Source: Planctomycetaceae bacterium
GTDB taxonomy: Bacteria > Planctomycetota > Planctomycetia > Planctomycetales > Planctomycetaceae
NCBI GenBank assembly: GCA_015485495.1
Contig: WFTL01000180.1
Location: forward strand, 1 to 49,530
Direction of reading: 5' to 3'
DNA: 49,530 nt
Both the position numbers and the translations under genes were made by a program. Positions 43,834 through 49,530 of the stretch are shown here, one piece after another. The notes below the pieces were generated by a model. That model was not told the origin of the DNA. It did not search any database and saw nothing but the letters and a program-made list of their open reading frames with translations. Positions within the stretch are counted from its first letter, which is position 1. Every line of letters begins with the position of its first letter.

Positions 43834-45063
43834 TCATCGGCCCGGCGCAATGCCTTCGAACTTCGCGATGATTCCCAGCATCACTTCATCGGCTCCCGCA
43901 CCAATGGACCACAGCCGCGAATCGCGGTAGTAACGTGCCAGCGGGTATTCTTCCATGTACCCCATGCCGCCGTGAAACTGCATGCAGGTGTCGGCCACTT
44001 CACGAGCCAGACGGCCGGCTTTCAGTTTGGCCATGGACGCTTCCCGGGTGAAATCCTGTCCGGCTTCCATCTTGCGGACACAGTGATAGCACATCTGGCG
44101 AAGGAATTCGGTTTCCGCGATGAGTTCCGACAGACGAAAGTGAATCCACTGGTTTTCGATCAGAGGCTTTCCGAATGTCTCGCGTCCCCGGCAGTATTCG
44201 ATGGTCATCTTCAGAATCTTGTCGGCCCCGGCCGCACAGCCGGCGGAACTGACCAGACGCTCGTTCTGAAACTGTTCCATCTGATAGATGAACCCCATGC
44301 CTTCTTCACCGATGCGGTTTTCCACCGGCACCCGGCAGTTGTCGAATGCCAGTTCCGCCGTATCGCTGGCCCAGTTGCCCAGTTTTTTCAGCTTCTTCGT
44401 GACCGCGAAACCAGGCGTGTCCGTCGGCACGATGATCAGCGACATGCCGCGATACCCGCCTTCCGGAGACGTTCTGGCCAGAACACAGATCCAGTCCGCC
44501 TGAACGGCGTTCGTGATGTACAGTTTCGTGCCGTTGATCACGTAATGATCGCCGTCCCGCACAGCCGTCGTGCGAATCGCCGCGACGTCCGAACCGGCTC
44601 CCGGTTCGGTCACGGCAATCGAACAGACCGCTTCCCCGCTGATTGCCGGAGCCAGAAACCGCTCCTTCAGTTCATGAGAACCATGAGCATTCAGAGCGGG
44701 TGTCGCCATGTCCGTCTGCACTCCCATGGCCATGGGAATGGACCCGCCGTTGATCCGGGCCAGCTCTTCCGACAACGCGATGTTGTACCAGTAGTCAGCC
44801 CCCATCCCTCCGTACTCTTCCGGATAGGACAGGCCCAGAAAACCCAGATCGCCCGCTTTGCGGAAGACTTCGTGAGCCGGAAACATTTCGGCTTCTTCCC
44901 ACTCGTCGACATACGGATTGATTTCCTGATCGACGAACTTCCGCACCGATTCCCGAAACAGTTCATGGGCCCGCGTGAACCCGGTCCCCGGGACAACAGC
45001 ATCGCTGCGGGCAGCATTGCTGCGGGCAGCATCGCTGCGAGCATCACTGGCAGTCGTGGACAT
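43834..45063 (-). CDS. Acyl-CoA dehydrogenase
   Basis: This 409-residue flavoprotein oxidises acyl-CoA. It shows AVTEPGAGSDVAAIRTTA (FAD/substrate signature), GTKLYITNA, CRGRETFGKPLIENQWI and a C-terminal FHGGMGYMEEYPLARYYRD with IGAGADEVM. The residue at the usual catalytic Glu of short/medium-chain enzymes is Gly, as in long-chain and isovaleryl types, where the base is in helix G; QNERLVSSAG fits that site. The first about 25 residues include three copies of a 15-base repeat. ATG 45063 has a run of G before it and a perfect TATAAT 37 bases upstream. It is likely co-transcribed with the AtuA-like gene. Confidence 0.94.
   Translation of the reverse strand: MSTTASDARSDAARSNAARSDAVVPGTGFTRAHELFRESVRKFVDQEINPYVDEWEEAEMFPAHEVFRKAGDLGFLGLSYPEEYGGMGADYWYNIALSEELARINGGSIPMAMGVQTDMATPALNAHGSHELKERFLAPAISGEAVCSIAVTEPGAGSDVAAIRTTAVRDGDHYVINGTKLYITNAVQADWICVLARTSPEGGYRGMSLIIVPTDTPGFAVTKKLKKLGNWASDTAELAFDNCRVPVENRIGEEGMGFIYQMEQFQNERLVSSAGCAAGADKILKMTIEYCRGRETFGKPLIENQWIHFRLSELIAETEFLRQMCYHCVRKMEAGQDFTREASMAKLKAGRLAREVADTCMQFHGGMGYMEEYPLARYYRDSRLWSIGAGADEVMLGIIAKFEGIAPGR
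44998..45042 (-). repeat. Three 15-bp tandem repeats inside the acyl-CoA dehydrogenase gene
   Basis: The 15-base unit (AGCATCGCTGCGGGC with small variations) occurs three times in a row and encodes a five-residue pattern of Ala, Arg, Ser/Asn and Asp near the N-terminus. The unit length is a multiple of three, so changes in copy number would keep the frame. Confidence 0.75.
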
Positions 45064-45099
45064 GACGGCTTCCCCCCCCAAGAAAACGTAGAAAGCCGG

Positions 45100-45127
45100 A
45101 TTATAGCGGAACCCCGGCCTCTCGCCA
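45100..45127 (-). promoter_or_regulatory. Likely promoter of the acyl-CoA dehydrogenase operon
   Basis: A perfect TATAAT (45105-45100) lies 37 bases before the ATG on the minus strand. TGGCGA, a weak -35 with three of six matches, is 16 bases further upstream. Confidence 0.5.
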
Positions 45128-45202
45128 CGCGCCACCGACACAGCACGCCATCCGCCCGGAACACGACCCGCCGTCCGTCATCCTGCCCGCCCGATACCGC
45201 AC

Positions 45203-45234
45203 CTCCGTGGCTCCGTGTCTCCGTGTCTCTGTGA
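45203..45234. repeat. Four tandem 8-bp units in a gene-free region
   Basis: The units CTCCGTGG, CTCCGTGT, CTCCGTGT and CTCTGTGA follow one another without gaps. The opposite strand reads as CACGGAG-type units. I recall similar intergenic text from other planctomycete and environmental genomes, but this was not checked. Confidence 0.7.
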
Positions 45235-45660
45235 GACATCCCGGCTCGGCATCGAATCGGTCTTTTTACCCCGCGAAGACGGGAAGACGGAATGCCCCGT
45301 TCCAACCGGTTTCATGTTGTCGGGTTCTCACTGACCCGCCAGGGCACAAAGCTCCGCGGGCGGAACAGCACCGCATCGTTCCGGAACCTGTTCGTGTCAA
45401 CACAGACGCGTGTCCCGGTGTGCCGGAACGGCGTCGCTCCGCTCCTGGTTCCGACCTGCGGACTGCCCACGCCATCGAAGCGGAAGCACGCACGCCCTCC
45501 GGTGGCCACAATCACCCGCAACAACCGGGCGACATGCGGCGTACCGCCTGCATCCGCCATCCCACCGTGATGACCCTGGAACCCGCCTGCCCGGTTTCGG
45601 TTTTACCGGATCCCTCTGGAAACACGGTATGGGACGTCCGGCCGCATGTGCCGGCCGGCA

Positions 45661-46617
45661 TCATTTCCGGACAACCCAGATATTGCGATACAGCACCTGG
45701 TTGCCGTGTCCCTGCAGATACAGCGGCCCGTCACCTTCGCCTTCCGGATCCTTTCCCGGTGTTCCCGTTTTCAGTTCCAGATCGTTGTGAATCAGAATCC
45801 CGTTGTGGCGAACGGTCACACGGGCGTTTTTCACCTTGACGCCGTCTTCGTAAACGGCCGCCGTGAAATCGATGTCGTACGTCTGCCACGTCAAAGGCGG
45901 AAAGCAGGCGTTGACCTTCGGTCGGGCAATGGAATAAATCCCGCCGCATTCATTGCTTTCCCCTTCCAGACCGAACGAATCGAGCACCTGGACTTCGTAG
46001 CGGCCCTGAAGATACACGCCGCTGTTGCCGCGTTCCTGACCGCGATCGTACGGTTCGTAGGGCAGCCGAAACTCCAGGTGCAGCATGTGATCACCGAACT
46101 TTTCCCGTGACTCGCAGCCGGCCAGCAGCAGTGTATCGAACATCAGCCGGCCGTTGATGAAATTCTCGGCCGACGACCCGTCGAACAGGACCACGGCGTC
46201 TTCCGGAGGCTCCTTCCCCAGAGTCGGGCTGCGTCGTTCGACCCGTTTCAGCAGTCCCGCGGGTTCATCATTGACGAAGATTTCTGCTTCTCCGTCCTGA
46301 ATGAGTGCATAACCGCTGTCGGACGAAATTTTCGTCACACCGTCCACCGTTATCCCCTCGGCGAAAACCCGGTCGAAACCGATGTATCCCTTTCCCGGCA
46401 GTCCGCCGGGATACACAACGGCCTGAAACCGGTCGTCTCCCAGAGCCACCACCTGCATGCCCCAGGGATTGCCCCCGATGCGGCCTTCATACTCTCCCTG
46501 GACATGGTAGTCGGGAGTCACCTGGTCCGGGTCGAGAATCGTGCGGGGAGCCTTGTCTTCAGCCACCACCACAGAAACACTCACAGCACACAGCAGCAGA
46601 ACAGCAGATCGGATCAT
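45661..46617 (-). CDS. Secreted DUF1080 (3-keto-disaccharide hydrolase-type) protein
   Basis: The 318 residues start with a signal peptide (about 1-19, MIRSAVLLLCAVSVSVVVA). A middle region of about 120 residues is followed by a DUF1080 beta-sandwich (about 170-318) with LEFRLPYEPYDRGQERGNSG, GVYLQGRYEVQVLDSFG and a C-terminal GPLYLQGHGNQVLYRNIWV, as in concanavalin-like glycan-active domains. These proteins are abundant in Planctomycetota and are thought to act on polysaccharide-derived sugars. The gene stands alone. Confidence 0.88.
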   Translation of the reverse strand: MIRSAVLLLCAVSVSVVVAEDKAPRTILDPDQVTPDYHVQGEYEGRIGGNPWGMQVVALGDDRFQAVVYPGGLPGKGYIGFDRVFAEGITVDGVTKISSDSGYALIQDGEAEIFVNDEPAGLLKRVERRSPTLGKEPPEDAVVLFDGSSAENFINGRLMFDTLLLAGCESREKFGDHMLHLEFRLPYEPYDRGQERGNSGVYLQGRYEVQVLDSFGLEGESNECGGIYSIARPKVNACFPPLTWQTYDIDFTAAVYEDGVKVKNARVTVRHNGILIHNDLELKTGTPGKDPEGEGDGPLYLQGHGNQVLYRNIWVVRK

Positions 46618-46685
46618 GAAGACGTCTCACACAGAAAAACAGGGCAGGAAGGCGGAGCAGCCGAACGGCTCCGGTCGGAATTCCC

Positions 46686-46714
46686 CTTATAGTGCCCCTG
46701 GCACCGGAATGACA
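46686..46714 (-). promoter_or_regulatory. Possible promoter of the DUF1080 gene
   Basis: TATAAG (five of six matches) on the minus strand lies 69 bases before the ATG, with TGTCAT 17 bases upstream as a weak -35. The spacing is good but the -35 is poor. Confidence 0.33.
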
Positions 46715-46758
46715 GGAAAAAGGCGATCCTGCTGCCGCTGGTCAGCGACAGGCCCTGG

Positions 46759-48081
46759 TCACGAATCGTCCTCGGACGTTTCCCCAGCCGCTGCAGCCTG
46801 CATCTTTTTTCGCAACTGTTCGTTGACACAGTCTTCACGCGGCACGGAACACAGTTCACAGGCCGACCGGCCGTCACTGCCTGGCAGCGCTGCCAGGCCG
46901 CCGCAGCTTCCGGTGATCGCCCTGCGGTTCAGCATCACTCCGACGGCCATCCCGGTCACCGCCAGCAAAAAAACGACACCGGCCGCGGTGAAAACAACCC
47001 ACCACTCCGAAGACCGACCCCGGACCGTTTCAGAAACCTGCCTGTCGATGGGACCGGCGGTTTTAGCTTCTCCAGCGAGCCGCCCGCTGCCGACCAGTTC
47101 GATGGTCCCGTCGGCCTGCCGCAACTGAAACAGGACGGACACCCCTTCCCGCCGCGCCAGTTCCAGACCGCGTTCTGGCCCCAGAACCATCAGCGCCGTG
47201 GCCAGACCGTCCGCCGTCATGCACGACGGGGCCAGCACGGATACGGACGCCGGAGGATTCTTCACCGGGTACCCCGTGACAGGATCGATGGTGTGCGAGT
47301 ACGTGATGCCATCGGCCTGAAAGAAATTGCGGTAGTCTCCGGATGTCGCCAAAGCCATCTCAGTCAGCCGCACAATGCGAAGCGGCCGGCTGCGATCGAG
47401 TGCCGCAGACGCGTCGGCCGCTTCGATTCCCACCTTCCACGGCGTACCATCCGATTTCGCCGCTCCGGCCCGTGTTTCTCCGCCGATGTCCACCATGAAG
47501 GAATCGTGCCCGGCCTGCGCCAGCACATCGGCAACGGCATCCACAGCGTAGCCTTTGGCAATGGCGGACAGATTGAGCTGCACGTCGGGCCGCCGTTTTC
47601 TGACAGCCGGCGGGTCCGTCCGTACCTCCACATCCTGCATTCCCACACGTTTCAGAACCTCCGACACCTGCAAACGCGTCGGCACGGACACCGGGCGCGG
47701 CGCCTTTCCGAAGCCCCACAGATCGATCAGAGGCGCCACCGTCGGATCGAACGCACCATCGGACAGACGAAAGATCCGCAGCGCCTCCTGAACCACATTC
47801 ACGAAATCCGAACCGACCGGCTGCCACTCGACGGATGCGGAACGATTGAACCGGGAAATGTCGGACGCATCGTCCCAGGTCGACATCTGTTCGTTGATCT
47901 GCTTCAGACGGGTCTCCACCAGAACCCTCAGACCGTCTTCCGTCAGTTCGTTTCCCGGCGAATCGATCGTCACGGCGTAGTAGGTTCCCATTGTCTGCCC
48001 GGTCACCCGCAGGCGGGGTTCCGCACAGACCGAACCGGCCAGAACAGCCGGCAGAATGACAGCCAGAATCGTTCGCATCAT
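46759..48081 (-). CDS. apbE: ApbE FMN transferase fused to an NqrM domain
   Basis: The 440 residues start with a signal peptide (about 1-20). The ApbE domain that attaches FMN covalently to Thr of NqrB/NqrC/RnfG-type proteins spans about 25-330: VTGQTMGTYYAVTID, the INEQMSTWDDASDISRFN segment, LSAIAKGYAVDAVADVL, FMVDIGGETRAG and HTIDPVTGYPV. After a linker comes one membrane segment (about 365-390) and a Cys-rich tail, SCGGLAALPG with CELC and DC, which resembles NqrM (DUF539). NqrM is needed for iron-site assembly of Na+-NQR. ATG 48081 or 48078 starts the signal peptide; the longer upstream frame is rejected. Confidence 0.92.
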   Translation of the reverse strand: MMRTILAVILPAVLAGSVCAEPRLRVTGQTMGTYYAVTIDSPGNELTEDGLRVLVETRLKQINEQMSTWDDASDISRFNRSASVEWQPVGSDFVNVVQEALRIFRLSDGAFDPTVAPLIDLWGFGKAPRPVSVPTRLQVSEVLKRVGMQDVEVRTDPPAVRKRRPDVQLNLSAIAKGYAVDAVADVLAQAGHDSFMVDIGGETRAGAAKSDGTPWKVGIEAADASAALDRSRPLRIVRLTEMALATSGDYRNFFQADGITYSHTIDPVTGYPVKNPPASVSVLAPSCMTADGLATALMVLGPERGLELARREGVSVLFQLRQADGTIELVGSGRLAGEAKTAGPIDRQVSETVRGRSSEWWVVFTAAGVVFLLAVTGMAVGVMLNRRAITGSCGGLAALPGSDGRSACELCSVPREDCVNEQLRKKMQAAAAGETSEDDS

Positions 48082-48433
48082 GAAACCGGAACATTCACAG
48101 AACACAGGACCGGGCCCCCCGCAGCCGGACTCCGCCAACCGGATTCCGTGACGGAATGATCGGCGGGCCCTGCCGAAGCGGCAAGAGTCCGCCGCGCAGA
48201 TTCGGCCGCATTCCCATGGTCCGGCGACGTTTCTGCCCGGACATCCGGCCGATGCGAACGGTTTCTCCCCCGCTCGCAGTCCGAACACCCCGTTTTTCCC
48301 GTTCCGGACATGACGGATGACCGGCTTTGCTGACGTTCCCCTGAGCAAACAGCCGATGACAGACAACGGACGCCCCCTGAACCGAAGACAGCCGAACGGC
48401 AGGAACAAACGACGTGGCGACGCAGCAGGAGAC
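48082..48433. other. Divergent intergenic region (about 350 bp)
   Basis: This region lies between the apbE and WbqC-like genes. It holds a perfect inverted repeat (48143-48157) and no other recognisable element. The open frames running through it are extensions of the flanking genes beyond their supported starts. Confidence 0.45.
48143..48157. promoter_or_regulatory. Perfect 7+1+7 inverted repeat, possible operator
   Basis: ATTCCGT, one G, ACGGAAT: a short palindrome in the divergent gap, about 60 bases upstream of the apbE start. The size fits a dimeric regulator site, but nothing identifies the regulator. Confidence 0.3.
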
Positions 48434-49219
48434 ATGTGCGTGCGGCTGGGCATGATGCAGCCCTATTTCTTTCCGTATCTCGGATACTTCGCCCTCATCG
48501 CGGCCACGGACGAATGGGTGGTGTTCGACACCGCGCAGTACGTGCGCCGAAGCTGGATGAACCGCAATCGCGTTCACAGCTCCGGATCGTCCGGATGGAA
48601 ATACGTTCGCCTGCCGGTCGCAGCCGCCGATCGCACCACCCCCATCCGGCATATGTCGATCGCCCGTCCGAACCAGGTGAAGGATGACATTCTCCGCCGT
48701 CTGGACGAATACCGTCTGGCCCGGGCTCCTCACTACGAGGCCACCATGACGTTTCTCGACGCGTGCCTTTCACAGATTTCCGATTCGCTGCTGGACAGTC
48801 TGATGATCTGCCTGCAGGCAACGTGCCGGCACATCGGCCTGTCCTGGCGTCCGCAGCTTTTCTCCGGCCTGCCCGTGGCCGCCGCGACCGGAACGAAACG
48901 GGCTCCAGGAGACTGGGCGCTGCTCACAGCGATCCACCTGGGAGCCACGGCCTACATCAATCCGCCAGGAGGCCGCCGGCTGTTCGACCCGGCGGCCTTC
49001 CGGCGTCACGGCATTCGGCTGCTGTTTCTGGAACACCGGCTTCCGCCGTATGGGCCGATCGACCGGTTCCTGCCCGGCCTGTCCATCATCGATGCACTCA
49101 TGTGGCAGGGCGCAAAGCGCGTGCGGCAGCTCATCGACGATTACCGCCTCACCGATGCCTCAGGAAACACAGTCGCTTCTTCGCCGACCGCTGTTGACAG
49201 TCCCCGAATCGCGTCCTGA
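48434..49219 (+). CDS. WbqC-like family protein
   Basis: The 261 residues start with GMMQPYFFPYLGYFALIAAT, the hallmark of WbqC-like proteins, followed by VVFDTAQYVRRSWMNRNRV and later YINPPGGRRLFDPAAFRRHG and FLPGLSIIDALMWQG. Members sit in O-antigen and surface-glycan gene sets, and a glycan-linked amino-transfer role is suggested for some, but the activity is not established. ATG 48434 has GGAG two bases away; GTG 48440 would have better spacing. Confidence 0.88.
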   Translation: MCVRLGMMQPYFFPYLGYFALIAATDEWVVFDTAQYVRRSWMNRNRVHSSGSSGWKYVRLPVAAADRTTPIRHMSIARPNQVKDDILRRLDEYRLARAPHYEATMTFLDACLSQISDSLLDSLMICLQATCRHIGLSWRPQLFSGLPVAAATGTKRAPGDWALLTAIHLGATAYINPPGGRRLFDPAAFRRHGIRLLFLEHRLPPYGPIDRFLPGLSIIDALMWQGAKRVRQLIDDYRLTDASGNTVASSPTAVDSPRIAS

Positions 49220-49227
49220 TACGTGTC

Positions 49228-49530
49228 ATGTTCGAACTGCGTCACGACACCGAAGTTTTTTGCTGGCTGCGAACGGTTCTGGAACCCCGTTATCAGGTCG
49301 TGGCCGTTCCGAGATCCGGGTATTTTCAGCAGCAGCACTGCTGTTATCGGGTACTCGACGGACACCAGGTCATCGCGGAACTGTCCGGGCAGTTCCCCGC
49401 CAACCCGCCCGGCGACCTGGTCCGTCGGGCCCGGGAGCTGGTTTCCCGTCTGGCACACCGGACAGGTGCAGTTCCGGCGGTCCGCGATCCGGCAGCGGCC
49501 GATCCGGCCCCCAGGGTCCCCCCAATCGCC
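49228..49530 (+). CDS. Partial hypothetical protein, cut by the window end
   Basis: An open frame starts at ATG 49228, nine bases after the WbqC-like stop codon, and runs 101 codons to the window end without a stop. The readable part has FCWLRTVLEPRYQVVAVPRS, a Cys-Cys-Tyr (QQQHCCYRVLDG) segment and a Pro/Ala-rich end. No family is recognised. Short spacing suggests co-transcription with the WbqC-like gene. Confidence 0.55.
   Translation, partial: MFELRHDTEVFCWLRTVLEPRYQVVAVPRSGYFQQQHCCYRVLDGHQVIAELSGQFPANPPGDLVRRARELVSRLAHRTGAVPAVRDPAAADPAPRVPPIA

Larger units (their letters stand above)
45064..45660. other. Gene-free region of about 600 bp
   Basis: Only the acyl-CoA dehydrogenase promoter at its left edge and a short tandem repeat (45203-45234) are recognisable. 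Overlapping open frames on both strands are short, disagree with each other and carry no family motif or good ribosome site. No tRNA or CRISPR-like structure is seen. Confidence 0.5.

Noticed and set aside
45292-45839. Several overlapping frames of about 80-210 codons in the gene-free region
   Set aside because: They compete on both strands, have no ribosome sites and show no motif; one also runs into the DUF1080 gene.
1-49530. CRISPR arrays, tRNA or rRNA genes, insertion sequences, prophage genes
   Set aside because: I looked for repeat-spacer patterns, tRNA arm sequences and transposase or phage motifs in the intergenic regions and found none.

Overview
The window looks like a chromosomal segment of a high-GC, motile, Gram-negative-type bacterium, most probably a member of the Planctomycetota. 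This is an inference from protein content: a secreted DUF1080 (3-keto-disaccharide hydrolase-type) protein, a DUF1569/DinB-like protein, an enlarged SecA of 1176 residues, a flagellar basal-body operon and a KDO transferase occur together. No rRNA or tRNA gene, CRISPR array, insertion sequence or phage gene was seen.

Layout. (1) 1-4450: a LuxR-type regulator with a degenerate receiver (-), then two + strand genes, a polytopic membrane protein and an anchored protein of possible alpha/alpha-toroid fold. (2) 4448-16275, all on the - strand and read right to left: flgB, flgC, fliE, fliF, fliG, fliH, fliI, fliJ, a MotE-like coiled-coil protein, fliQ, fliR, flhB, motA and two different motB-like genes. 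Many junctions overlap by a few bases (ATGA, TGATG), so most of this is probably one operon. fliP, fliM/fliN, flhA, hook and filament genes are not here. (3) 16462-21492 (-): a small conserved-looking protein, then an operon DUF1641 protein - hypA - hypB - sensor kinase - NarL-type response regulator. (4) 21709-33060 (+): a His-rich NicO/UreH-like transporter, then a [NiFe]-hydrogenase locus: small subunit, large subunit, maturation protease, two small unknown proteins, a TPR protein, another unknown, a NifU-Rieske fusion, an NHL-repeat protein, hypC, hypD and hypE. Regions 3 and 4 diverge from 21493-21708 and seem to be one functional unit: metal supply, assembly, catalysis, electron transfer and regulation of a high-affinity (group 1h, Huc/Hhy-like) uptake hydrogenase. 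hypF is missing from the window. (5) 33107-45063: housekeeping and metabolic genes (waaA, secA with an internal repeat, a zinc alcohol dehydrogenase, an M50 protease, a HAD phosphatase, DUF1569, and an AtuA-like/acyl-CoA dehydrogenase pair). (6) 45064-49530: a 0.6 kb gene-free stretch, the DUF1080 protein, an ApbE-NqrM fusion, a WbqC-like protein, and a gene cut by the window end.

Most notable: the hydrogenase locus with its unassigned accessory genes; nine apparent cluster-ligand cysteines in the hydrogenase small subunit, which fits three three-Cys clusters; five degenerate W-A repeats inside SecA; the ApbE-NqrM fusion; an NPTR motif in place of NPTH in FlhB; and two MotB-like proteins without the usual peptidoglycan-binding signature. 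All calls come from reading the sequence; no database search was run.
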